Shown here piece by piece: positions 34,397 to 42,588 of a stretch of 64,000 nucleotides of DNA (the stretch's first letter is position 1; each line of letters opens with the position of its first letter). The stretch spans positions 81,930 to 145,929 of the forward strand of contig PBIN01000002.1 in assembly GCA_002720855.1 (NCBI GenBank). Reading direction: 5' to 3'. A program made the translations under genes and the position numbers. The notes under the pieces were generated by a model that made no database searches, was not told where the DNA came from, and saw nothing but the letters and a program-made list of their open reading frames with translations. The DNA comes from Rhodospirillaceae bacterium (GTDB taxonomy: Bacteria; Pseudomonadota; Alphaproteobacteria; MPNO01; UBA2964).

Positions 34397-35488
34397 ATGA
34401 GCCGTCAGGGCACACGCATGTATAACGAGAACCGGTTCAAGCTGGGGCTGTTCGGCATGAATTGTTCAGGCGGGTTGACGATGACGCAGGCACCCGAATA
34501 TTGGGATGCGTCATGGGAGAACAATCTGAAAGCGGCACAGCTCGCAGACGCAGCTGGACTTGAGTTTATTCTACCGATCGGTAGATGGCACGGTTATGGC
34601 GGCGTTACCGACACAGCCAGCTCGACATATGAAACCCTGACTTGGGCTTCTGGATTACTCGCAGCGACCAAAGAAATTTCGATTTTTGGTACGGTGCATG
34701 TCTCGATGATTGGCCCGGTCTTTTGTGCCAAGCAGATGGTGACCGCGGATCACATTGGCGAAGGCCGGTTTGGTCTCAATATCGTTTCCGGTTGGAATGT
34801 CGATGAGCATGAAATGCACGGTGTTGGCATTCGCGATCACGACGCACGCTATGAGTACTCAGAAGAATGGATCACCATCGTCAAAAGGATTTGGGAAGAG
34901 GAAGAGCCATTTGATCACAGCGGCAAGTACTTCACGCTTAAAGGCGTAAAGTGCAAACCCAAGCCATTCGGAAGTGATCGACCGCTTTTGATTAGCGCTG
35001 GTAATTCACCGGTTGGCCGCTCCTTTGCAGCGCGTCACTGTGATTGCCTGTTTACCTCTATTCGCGAGTTGGAGGAGCTGGCAGGCAAGGTCGAGGATCT
35101 GAAAAAAACGGCACCTGAAGACGGTGCGGGGATTTATGCCAGCGGCCATGTAATTACCAAGCCGACAGCGAAGGAGGCGGAAGAGTACTATCATTATATC
35201 GTCCATGAGCACGGTGATTGGGAGGCCGCCGAGCACACTGTGAAAATTCGAACCAAGGGTGGTTCTTCCTCCGGACCGAAACTCGCCAAGATGAAAGAGG
35301 CGATTATCAGCGGCACCGGAACATATCCTGTCGTCGGCAGCTATGACGAGGTAGCCGAACGATTTGAGTTTCTCGCAGGCTGCGGCCTCAGCGGTATGGC
35401 AATTGGACTTGTCAATTACGTAGACGACATGCCGGTTATTCGCGATGAAATTTTACCCAGAATGCAGCGTCTGGGGCTTCGGCAGTAG
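34397..35488 (+). CDS. LLM-class flavin-dependent oxidoreductase (RutA/SsuD-like)
   Basis: The 363-residue protein has the luciferase-like fold: FKLGLFGMNCSGGLTMTQAP, AAQLADAAGLEFILPIGRWH, VTADHIGEGRFGLNIVSGWN, YEYSEEWITIVKRIWEEE and GKYFTLKGVKCKPKPFG. These match RutA and related two-component monooxygenases, which need FMNH2 from a partner reductase. It lacks a reductase neighbour. The ATG at 34418 is an alternative start, also with an AGGG site. It is 3 bp before a GNAT gene, so the two form an operon. Confidence 0.88.
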   Translation: MSRQGTRMYNENRFKLGLFGMNCSGGLTMTQAPEYWDASWENNLKAAQLADAAGLEFILPIGRWHGYGGVTDTASSTYETLTWASGLLAATKEISIFGTVHVSMIGPVFCAKQMVTADHIGEGRFGLNIVSGWNVDEHEMHGVGIRDHDARYEYSEEWITIVKRIWEEEEPFDHSGKYFTLKGVKCKPKPFGSDRPLLISAGNSPVGRSFAARHCDCLFTSIRELEELAGKVEDLKKTAPEDGAGIYASGHVITKPTAKEAEEYYHYIVHEHGDWEAAEHTVKIRTKGGSSSGPKLAKMKEAIISGTGTYPVVGSYDEVAERFEFLAGCGLSGMAIGLVNYVDDMPVIRDEILPRMQRLGLRQ

Positions 35489-35491
35489 GAC

Positions 35492-35980
35492 ATGGCAATC
35501 GATATTAGGCAGGCTGCCGAGAAGGACTGGCCTGAAATCTGGAAGATATTGCAGGAGGCGTTCGCGACGGGGGACACCTATCCCTATCCGCCCGATATTT
35601 CTGAAGCGGACGCTCGGCGAAGCTGGGTGGAGGCGCCGGAGTTACTCTGTGTTGCGGAGGATAAAGGGAACATTGTCGGGGTCTATTACCTCAAGCCCAA
35701 CATGCCTGGGTTGGGAAGCCATATCTGCAATTGCGGTTACATTGTTTCCAAGGCGGCGCGTGGTCAGGGGGTAGGTAAATCCCTCTGCAATCACTCCCTG
35801 GAGGCGGCACGGACATTGGGATATAGGGGAATGCAGTTCAATCTCGTCGTTTCAACCAACGAAAACGCGGTAGGGCTGTGGAAGGCCATGGGTTTCGAAG
35901 TGATCGGTACTGTGCCTGAAGGCTTTGAACATGCCACCAAGGGCTATGTCGACGCGCTGATCATGTATCAAAAACTCTAG
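35492..35980 (+). CDS. GNAT family N-acetyltransferase
   Basis: The 162-residue protein is a complete GNAT domain: IRQAAEKDWPEIWKIL at the start, NCGYIVSKAARGQGVGKSLC holding the acetyl-CoA loop (R-G-Q-G-V-G), and FNLVVSTNENAVGLWKAMGF as the C-terminal core. It acetylates an amine on a small molecule or protein. It begins 3 bp after the LLM gene, so it may modify a related metabolite (inference). Resembles the phosphinothricin acetyltransferase-like group. Confidence 0.9.
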   Translation: MAIDIRQAAEKDWPEIWKILQEAFATGDTYPYPPDISEADARRSWVEAPELLCVAEDKGNIVGVYYLKPNMPGLGSHICNCGYIVSKAARGQGVGKSLCNHSLEAARTLGYRGMQFNLVVSTNENAVGLWKAMGFEVIGTVPEGFEHATKGYVDALIMYQKL

Positions 35981-36012
35981 AGGGAATGCCACCCCTTTCC
36001 ACCCTTTCGTTC

Positions 36013-36768
36013 CTAAGCGACAAAGGTGAGGTAACCTCCGTAAATGACGTAATAACCGGCAATTGCAGTGACGATACGCCCTGCCCAGCGCCGGTACTGT
36101 TCTTCTTCCATCGCCTCCAAAAACTTTTTCGACCAGGCTGTCCCTGCAAAGGACGCGGCAATTGCCAGAATTGCAACATGTAGCGGAATGTTGCCTGCCT
36201 GCTCGATCAGGGCCCCGAAATAGGTGAGCTTTACGGCGTGCCCAAATACCTGGCAGGCTCCTTTTGTGGCAACAATCTCGCGCCGGTCGAGTTTTCCATT
36301 GAGAAAAAACTGATCAAGGACGGGCCCCGCGACTCCGGTCATTAACATCAAAACCATGGCGATAAACCCAAACAGACCGCAATGGCTGAGCCGATCGGGC
36401 GTTGGAAGGTACCGTTGAGGAATTAGCTTGCCGATGAAAGGGACAATTCCCAATACTAGCAAGGCAAGCGCCATGCTCGGGACATATTGATAAAAATTCC
36501 AGATCAGTAGAACGATGAGACACCCGGCTGAATAGGCTATAGCCGCTGGCCACCGGATATGCCGCCACCAGATTGCAGCGCGCCAAACATTCGACGCGAT
36601 CTGCGTTATCGCATGCAGCGCCATCGCGGCGGGTAGCGGCAGCAGGAACAGGAGCACGCCGATCAGGACGAGGCCGCCGGCCATTCCAAACAAGCCGGAA
36701 AGGAACGAGGTAGCGACCATAACCGTACAGATGATGGCAAGCAAAAGAACCGACATAAAAACCTCCAC
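36013..36768 (-). CDS. Sulfite exporter TauE/SafE family (TSUP) permease
   Basis: The 251-residue protein has about seven or eight membrane segments. FLSGLFGMAGGLVLIGVLLF near the N-terminus is the first half of the TSUP repeat. LMTGVAGPVLDQFFLNGKLDRR and VATKGACQVFGHAVKLTYFG are the second half with its usual KxxxQ region. Members move sulfite, sulfoacetate or other organosulfur anions across the inner membrane. Monocistronic and convergent with the GNAT gene. Confidence 0.88.
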   Translation of the reverse strand: MEVFMSVLLLAIICTVMVATSFLSGLFGMAGGLVLIGVLLFLLPLPAAMALHAITQIASNVWRAAIWWRHIRWPAAIAYSAGCLIVLLIWNFYQYVPSMALALLVLGIVPFIGKLIPQRYLPTPDRLSHCGLFGFIAMVLMLMTGVAGPVLDQFFLNGKLDRREIVATKGACQVFGHAVKLTYFGALIEQAGNIPLHVAILAIAASFAGTAWSKKFLEAMEEEQYRRWAGRIVTAIAGYYVIYGGYLTFVA

Positions 36769-36846
36769 GGCTTTTATCGCGCAATTTTCTACAAAAATAC
36801 AAACTGCTTGATGCCGTGCCTTCAGAAGTTGGCTCGCGGTTTTATC

Positions 36847-37863
36847 TTAAGGGGAGTTTGCGGATGCGAACGCATCGAAATTGGCCAGTGCGGCAGCCTT
36901 CTGACTATCTTCCATAAAGGAACCGAGATAGGCATTACGGCCCAACTGACGAATTTCGTCATGCGTCAGATTCAGCGCTTCCTGCACGGCCAGATAGTTC
37001 TCAGACATATATCCGCCGAAATAGGCAGGATCGTCGGAATTAATCGTTGCCAGCAATCCTGCTTCTAGCGCACGCCGTATCGGGTGCTGCTTCATATCGT
37101 CGATTACGCAAAGCCGCAGGTTTGAAAGCGGGCACATCGTGAGCGGAATCTGAGCGGCGGAAATCCGGTCAGTCAGTGTGAGGTCGTCCAGAATGGCGTT
37201 ACCATGATCAATGCGCGAAATTTCCAATAGATCGACAGCGTCGGCAACATTGGCAGCGGAGCCCTCCTCCCCGGCATGTGCGACAGCGATAAATCCCGCT
37301 TCACGGGCTGCCTTAAAAACGCGCATGAACTTGGGCGGCGGATGATCTTTCTCCGAAGAGTCTAGGCCAACGCCGATGATCCGGTCTTGGTGAGGCAATG
37401 CTGCTTCCAGTGTCTCGAAGGCATCTTCTTCCGACAGATGTCTTAAAAAACACATGATGAGTTTCGATGTTATACCCAGGTTGCGTTCAGCTTCATCGAG
37501 CGCTGCGGTGACACCATCCAGAACGGTTTCAAATGACAGTCCACGCGATGTATGTCCTTGCGGATCAAAAAAGATTTCCACATGCGTGACGTTTTGGGCG
37601 AAACATCGCGTGAGATAGGCATTGGTAAGATCGTAAAAATCAAACGCGGTCTGTAAAACACTCATCCCCTGATAATAGAGATCGAGAAAATCCTGCAGTG
37701 AGGTAAACTCATAAGCCGCGCGAATTTCTTCAACGGAATTGTACGGGAGCTCAACGCCGTTTCGTTCGGCGAGACTCATCATCATCTCAGGTTCCAGCGT
37801 ACCTTCGATATGCAGGTGCAGTTCCGCCTTTGGCATGTTTGCGATGAAGCTCTTGATATCCAT
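36847..37863 (-). CDS. add: Adenosine deaminase
   Basis: The 338-residue TIM-barrel hydrolase has every zinc and catalytic site of the family: His-x-His in AELHLHIEGTLEPEM, the His and Glu of VAHAGEEGSA, RIDHGNAI, and the Asp pair of NSDDPAYFGGYMSENY. It converts adenosine (or adenine, in the related adenine-deaminase clade) to inosine or hypoxanthine. The His-Ile-Glu-Gly-Thr and Tyr-Phe-Gly-Gly-Tyr details fit the adenine deaminase-like clade equally well, so the exact substrate is uncertain. Confidence 0.9.
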   Translation of the reverse strand: MDIKSFIANMPKAELHLHIEGTLEPEMMMSLAERNGVELPYNSVEEIRAAYEFTSLQDFLDLYYQGMSVLQTAFDFYDLTNAYLTRCFAQNVTHVEIFFDPQGHTSRGLSFETVLDGVTAALDEAERNLGITSKLIMCFLRHLSEEDAFETLEAALPHQDRIIGVGLDSSEKDHPPPKFMRVFKAAREAGFIAVAHAGEEGSAANVADAVDLLEISRIDHGNAILDDLTLTDRISAAQIPLTMCPLSNLRLCVIDDMKQHPIRRALEAGLLATINSDDPAYFGGYMSENYLAVQEALNLTHDEIRQLGRNAYLGSFMEDSQKAAALANFDAFASANSP

Positions 37864-37954
37864 ATCGCAAGCCTAGTCTGAATTCGTTAGAAATTGATAA
37901 TTTTCTTGATCTAACTGCTGATCTGTCCAGAGTGTAATGCCTACAAATTGGCTA

Positions 37955-38596
37955 TTACGTAGGGATGTTGCCGGTCCATTGAACCGGACTCACCTTTTCA
38001 GTGAATGAACTGAACATCAAATTAAAGCTGATGCTTATTCTTAAATTTTCCGACGGGTTTGGCTCTACGGAGTGGACGAGCCAGGCTGGAAAAAGCAAAA
38101 GAGTACCTGGCTCGACGTTAAGGGTCGCTCGTCCCGAATTTTCCCGTGTTGACTGACTTACCCGTGGCGAAATTAATCTTGGTTGCGCGCGTGGGTCCTC
38201 AAAAACTATTGAACCGGAATTTTCCGGGGTATCGACGTAGTAAACGCCGCCAAGGTAGTTGTTTGGGTGCGTGTGCGCAGGGTTTACCGCTCCTTTCGTA
38301 TTCATATTTGCCCAGCAGCTCGTGATTTCGATACCTTCTTCTGCGACATGCAGGAAATCCATTACCCCTTTTGTCGCTTTGAGAAGAACTTGGTTGAATT
38401 CCTGAAACTCGGGAAGCGTATGAAGATTTTGGTTGGTTTGGTTGGCCTTGTTTTCATGTTGTTGTGCATCGGGACCCAATAGAGAAAGCAACTTGGCTCG
38501 AATGGTGTTGTTTATTCTGACCGTGTCCTCAGGATTGAGTTGATGCATCCAGACGAATGTTGGAAACAACGGAATTGCTTGATTTTCAGCAAACAT
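37955..38596 (-). CDS. 2OG-Fe(II) oxygenase family protein (TIGR02466-like)
   Basis: The 213-residue protein begins PLFPTFVWMHQLN, has AHTHPNNYLGGVYYVDTPEN and SGSIVFEDPRAQ in the core, then GTLLLFPAWLVHSVEPNPSE and RISISFNLMF at the end. This is the pattern of the putative 2-oxoglutarate/Fe(II) oxygenase TIGR02466, common in marine bacteria and cyanophages. Fe ligands would be the first His near AHTHP and the distal His of LVHSVEP. Substrate unknown. It stands alone. Confidence 0.83.
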   Translation of the reverse strand: MFAENQAIPLFPTFVWMHQLNPEDTVRINNTIRAKLLSLLGPDAQQHENKANQTNQNLHTLPEFQEFNQVLLKATKGVMDFLHVAEEGIEITSCWANMNTKGAVNPAHTHPNNYLGGVYYVDTPENSGSIVFEDPRAQPRLISPRVSQSTRENSGRATLNVEPGTLLLFPAWLVHSVEPNPSENLRISISFNLMFSSFTEKVSPVQWTGNIPT

Positions 38597-38748
38597 CTTG
38601 GGTTTTAATCTCCAAGGTCATTTTAAGTCGCGATGCCTAAATTATTGGTTTTCTGATCCCAATTGCTGCAAGGGTCCAGTTTTAGCCATTTTACAGCCGC
38701 CATTCCTTGGAAATCAAACTAGCCCAAATAAATCCTCGGAAAGTTGTT

Positions 38749-39522
38749 TTATTTTCGGGCGCTTTGAATGGCTTTTAGTCCGGCGTTTAGTTGTTCTGCA
38801 CAAGCGCTGTGATCTTTTTTGCGTCGGGATCGGCGCGCCTTTCGATAGTGAGATTTCGCTGCACTGATGGCACTTGGGTTAAGATCGGCAATGCGTGCAG
38901 TACGCATTTCGGCATTGAGCGTACTAAAACCGCTGTCATTGCACCCAACGCCACTTGCGAGAACCTTGGCTTTGGCTGCTTTAGCCTCGTGCGCCTTTTT
39001 GAGCGTGCGCAGGCCGGTAGCGATTTGTCGGGCACAGATTTCCAACTTCTTCTGCGCAAGCAATTTTTTAGACATTAGATAGCGTGATTGAACGGATCGG
39101 ATGAGCGCGTGATTGAGTTTGGCCTTTCGACCCACGCCGATTTGTTGGGCGAGACGGTCGAGGCTCTCGGCATCGCATTTTATATTAGTGGCATCTGAAC
39201 GTTTTCCCGACCGTGCCTGTCGCAAATCATTGAGTGCATTGCGTAGCAAACCTTCGCATTCGGCGGCGCGGGCTCGCATCCGCCAGCGCCGCGCTCGTTC
39301 GTAACGCCGTTTGGCTGCGGCGATCAGGGCAGGGGCAACACTGGCTCGCCGCGCTTTATCTATTTCGTCGGCCAGTACTGCGAAGCCATTATTTTCGCAA
39401 TAAATTGGACGCGGACTATTCTGTTGCGCTGCCGTCGGCGAGACAGCCGAAAATACAAGAATCACCAAAGCGGGGAGTCGCGTAACTACCTTCATAAAGA
39501 AGTTAATAGCGGTCTTTCGCAA
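38749..39522 (-). CDS. Secreted protein with three C-x46-C helical repeats
   Basis: A 257-residue protein with a signal peptide (VVTRLPALVILVFSAVSPTAAQ). The rest is three tandem units of about 65-70 residues, each bounded by cysteines separated by exactly 46 residues (starting CENNGF, CDAESL and CNDSGF). Inside each, positions Leu8, Ile/Met12, Val/Leu20, Ile25 and Tyr32 after the first Cys are conserved. The units are basic and helical, with Cys pairs likely to be disulfides in the periplasm. The same unit occurs in the next gene upstream (39557-40409). I do not recognise the family. Confidence 0.75.
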   Translation of the reverse strand: MRKTAINFFMKVVTRLPALVILVFSAVSPTAAQQNSPRPIYCENNGFAVLADEIDKARRASVAPALIAAAKRRYERARRWRMRARAAECEGLLRNALNDLRQARSGKRSDATNIKCDAESLDRLAQQIGVGRKAKLNHALIRSVQSRYLMSKKLLAQKKLEICARQIATGLRTLKKAHEAKAAKAKVLASGVGCNDSGFSTLNAEMRTARIADLNPSAISAAKSHYRKARRSRRKKDHSACAEQLNAGLKAIQSARK

Positions 39523-39556
39523 ATTTTACCCCACTATTCGCTTCAGCGGTCACCCG

Positions 39557-40409
39557 CTAGAGCTGGTTATTCATGACCTTTACAATTTGCTGAATTGTAA
39601 GGCGCCCATTGTGGTAGCGCAGATTTCGAATAGATGCGTTGGCAGATTTGTACCAGGGTGATCCCAGGTAGAGCGGCGCCCAGTTCAGATGGAGTTTTTT
39701 GCCGATTTTGCATCGGTTATTGCCTTTACCGTTGATATAAATCCATGCAAATCCTGGCGCGAATTGAACGTAAACATGTGACCATTTATTGATTGCGAGC
39801 CCCGATTTCGCATTGCACCCGTCATTCCAATGCTTATTCGTCGCTGTACGGGAGTGAAGCTTGAACGTTTTGGGAATGAAGAAGACGCCCGGTCCACGCA
39901 TCGTATTTTTACTGCCTTTCTGGAAAACCGCTGTCCAATCATTCACCACTTTCGAAGGCTTTATCCAAAAACATCCAAAAACTGTACCCGAACGCTTGTC
40001 CGTGTTTGATCTGGCCCGCTTTGGCAAGAACTTTTCCATTTGCGATCTGTGTCGGTGCCGTGAGGAAAGTACCCGGCCGTTTAGCCGCCGGTTTCGGCGC
40101 GCTGGCGGCTCGCTTAATGCGTATCGCCATTGTCATGAGATAGTTGCCGGACTGAAGCGCATTCTGACACATGACCAGCCTTTTTGCCGCACGGAGTCTC
40201 TTCGCACTGGCATACATGTAGGTTGCGGCGGCGATCGTTGACCCATTCACCTTGTCAGTTTTCCCTCTGTTAATTGACTGCTGTAATTTGCTAAACGCTT
40301 GCGCCTGACAGGGTTTGGGTTTTGTGTTTTGCGCGGACGCCGGGACTGAAACAAAACTCAACGTCGCAGCAGCTGAAAACGCTATCATCGTTGTCGTAAT
40401 CGATCTCAT
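39557..40409 (-). pseudogene. Secreted C-x46-C plus LamG-like protein, broken by a 10-bp tandem duplication
   Basis: Reading starts at 40409 with a signal peptide (MRSITTTMIAFSAAATLSFV). One C-x46-C unit follows (CQAQAF to CQNALQ), and then HGQAFGYSFW, where the frame runs to a stop at 39939. The second frame resumes with IKPSKVVNDWTAVFQKG, KTFKLHSRTA and WSHVYVQFAPGFAWIYINGK, a LamG/concanavalin-like lectin domain. Deleting one copy of a 10-bp tandem repeat (39963-39982) restores a 280-residue frame and the sensible join GYSFWIKPSK. So it is a recent slipped-strand frameshift, a phase-variable switch, or an assembly error. Confidence 0.78.
39963..39982. repeat. 10-bp tandem duplication causing a frameshift
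   Basis: ATCCAAAAAC (plus strand) occurs twice in direct succession, 39963-39972 and 39973-39982. Since 10 is not a multiple of three, the extra copy shifts the minus-strand frame within the start of the LamG-like domain. Confidence 0.9.
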
Positions 40410-40491
40410 GGAATTATCCTTTTTGAAATGTCAAATTATCCCTTTTTACAGGATAGTTTCGAAGTGCATTGTGACAAGATTGAGACAGAAG

Positions 40492-41169
40492 TTAATTGAT
40501 ATCGAAGGCGTCCTTAACGTCCTGAATCTCTTGATCACTGAGAGTCTCTCGATAATCTTTCGTCGATTTCTTAAACTGCTCTTTCATGGCCGTATCAACT
40601 GCTTCGGCGGGACAATCGATCAGTGCGCCGATTTCAGCCGTTTGACTTTCAAGAAAATCGTAGTCGAGACGTGTCACTGGGACACCTTTTGCCTCCAAAG
40701 CAGAAATCCTTTCATTGATGAAATTTCCAATTTCCGCCATTTTCAGCGCATGCGCTTTGAGCCCATCGTCAAATTCGCGTCGCGAATTGACGAGATTGAA
40801 AATATTGCGGTTCAAAAGCGCAAAGCGGATTTCGCAATGCTCTTTTAGGAAGTCGTAAAATTCAACAAAGTCCCACTGGTGCTGCACCTCCCGGTATTTG
40901 CCAGACGGGTAGGAATTATCCTCCAGGATGATTGTGTCGCGCGGCACTTTTTCCAGAAAGTGCAAGGCACCCCGTATGCAGTCCCGTTTCGAATAGTTGC
41001 GGCACCAGATACCATCAAATGCATTGCGAAGCCCTGAGCGGTAGAAACGGTTGAACTCGTCGCCACCATGAGTTTCGACAATCGCCTGCCCCATCACCGG
41101 GTACAGCCCATGATGGCCACATCCTTCAAGTCCGATAATATGAACAAAGAGCGGTGTCTTGCGCTCCAT
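40492..41169 (-). CDS. Sulfotransferase-like P-loop protein
   Basis: A 225-residue cytosolic protein. The N-terminus PLFVHIIGLEGCGHHGLYPV is a P-loop-like strand-loop where sulfotransferases bind the 5'-phosphosulfate of PAPS, with Gly-Cys-Gly-His in place of the usual Gly-Xaa-Xaa-Lys-Ser/Gly-Thr. IRFALLNRNIFNLVNSRREF holds an Arg and Ser that resemble the 3'-phosphate-binding strand. The remainder is helical. The missing P-loop Lys makes this a tentative call; another nucleotide-dependent transferase is possible. Confidence 0.45.
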   Translation of the reverse strand: MERKTPLFVHIIGLEGCGHHGLYPVMGQAIVETHGGDEFNRFYRSGLRNAFDGIWCRNYSKRDCIRGALHFLEKVPRDTIILEDNSYPSGKYREVQHQWDFVEFYDFLKEHCEIRFALLNRNIFNLVNSRREFDDGLKAHALKMAEIGNFINERISALEAKGVPVTRLDYDFLESQTAEIGALIDCPAEAVDTAMKEQFKKSTKDYRETLSDQEIQDVKDAFDIN

Positions 41170-41183
41170 AAGAGACGACCCCG

Positions 41184-42146
41184 CTAAGCGGCCTGTTGCA
41201 GTATGTCTGCGCCTTCGTAGGTGAGCCCGGCCTCTTCAATCGCCACACGGACCGTTTCAATTTGTTCCGCGGTGAGGTTGACCAAAGGTGGTCGAACAAT
41301 GGCTTGGGGCATTCGGCCCAACAGCACCAGTGCCTCTTTCATACGATTATGCATGTCCGTTGCAGGCGGGCTGTAGAAGCACTGCGCCGTTGGGTAAATC
41401 CGATCATTAATGGCCTGCGCCCGTTTTAGATCTCCTTGCTGCACGGCCTCGAACAGAGCGACCTGCAGGTCGGCGATGACGCTACCAGAGCCAGAGAGTA
41501 GCCCATTGGCTCCCATGGTCAAAGAACTCATTAGCCAGGCACTGTTGGTTGTCAGCACGTTGAAAGGCCGGGGAGAGGCCTGCAGCTCGCGGATATGCCG
41601 TTCATGCATCTGCCCCATATTCCAGTCTTTGATCGCGACCAGATTCGGAATTTCCTCGATCATCCGGTGCAGCGTTTCCATCTGATAGGCATGCTCGACC
41701 GGATACTGAAATGCGATCATTGGCAGATCGGTTGCGTCCGCGATGGTTTTGAAATGCGCTAGTCCCATTTCCGGCTTCAGCTGGCCCTGCATCAGCATGA
41801 TTGGTTGCGGTGGAAACACCAGCAGACACGATGCGCCAGCAGCCTCAGACCATTTCGCGATACGGGCAGCTTCGTGACTGCCATCTGCCCACACACCGTT
41901 TATCAATGGAAGGCGGTCACCGACCTCATCGAGCGACACATCGAGGATGCGCTGTTGCTCATCATCAGAACAGGCATGAACTTCGGAAGCGTGGCCATTT
42001 ACAGTAATCGCACTGATACCACGTACGTTGGCGACATGGCTGAGATGCGCGCGGGTAGCAGCCTCATTAATCGAAAAATCTTCGTTAAAGGCCAGCAGAG
42101 TGGCGGGAATAACGCCCGCAGGCATGAAATCCTTAAAACGCGGCAT
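41184..42146 (-). CDS. DapA-like class I aldolase/dehydratase
   Basis: The 320-residue TIM-barrel protein has GVIPATLLAFNEDFSINEAA, NGHASEVHACSDDEQ (where DapA has GTTGE..L), the Tyr of MIAFQYPVEHA, and NLVAIKDWNMGQ with the Schiff-base Lys. This is the dihydrodipicolinate synthase/N-acetylneuraminate lyase superfamily. The GTTGES motif is changed to Asn-Gly-His-Ala-Ser-Glu, so a keto-acid lyase or dehydratase is likelier than lysine synthesis. It is followed on the same strand by the sulfotransferase-like gene. Confidence 0.85.
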   Translation of the reverse strand: MPRFKDFMPAGVIPATLLAFNEDFSINEAATRAHLSHVANVRGISAITVNGHASEVHACSDDEQQRILDVSLDEVGDRLPLINGVWADGSHEAARIAKWSEAAGASCLLVFPPQPIMLMQGQLKPEMGLAHFKTIADATDLPMIAFQYPVEHAYQMETLHRMIEEIPNLVAIKDWNMGQMHERHIRELQASPRPFNVLTTNSAWLMSSLTMGANGLLSGSGSVIADLQVALFEAVQQGDLKRAQAINDRIYPTAQCFYSPPATDMHNRMKEALVLLGRMPQAIVRPPLVNLTAEQIETVRVAIEEAGLTYEGADILQQAA

Positions 42147-42256
42147 GTATTTGTGCTCCTGCAGCTAACCGAAACTGCGACCAGTCATACGGGAACAGAG
42201 CGAAAATTTCAATTTTTACCAGTCCACCCACATTGGGGCGCATGCAATGCTTGGCT

Positions 42257-42547
42257 CTATACTTTCTTGGCACTCTTATATTCCGGGCGGGCTTTCAGGA
42301 TTTGGTAGGTCTGGGCAAAGACGTTGCCGTTCGGATCGAAATTATGTTCCTGCAATTCCTGCGGCGGGATCTGAAATTCGCTTCGTGCATAGGGGTTGGC
42401 GTTCTTCAAATTTCGATGCGCCTTGTTTTTATATGATGCGATTACGCCTGCGACAGCGGGCTGTTCGGCATCAACATGCAGGATGACGATCTTATGATAA
42501 TTCGCGGGATCGGGCAGGTTGAGATCCACTTTGATACTAAACGCCAT
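42257..42547 (-). CDS. Hypothetical 96-residue protein
   Basis: A small soluble protein beginning MAFSIKVDLNLPDPANYHKI, continuing with VDAEQPAVAGVIASYKNKAH and ending in a basic KARPEYKSAKKV tail. No signal peptide or recognised domain. It lies 41 bp downstream of the Tat-exported phage-fibre-like gene and is probably co-transcribed with it; the pair may work together (inference). Confidence 0.6.
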   Translation of the reverse strand: MAFSIKVDLNLPDPANYHKIVILHVDAEQPAVAGVIASYKNKAHRNLKNANPYARSEFQIPPQELQEHNFDPNGNVFAQTYQILKARPEYKSAKKV

Positions 42548-42588
42548 CTTGTCTTCTCCCTGTTTTCATCACGTGCCCACTACCCAGC

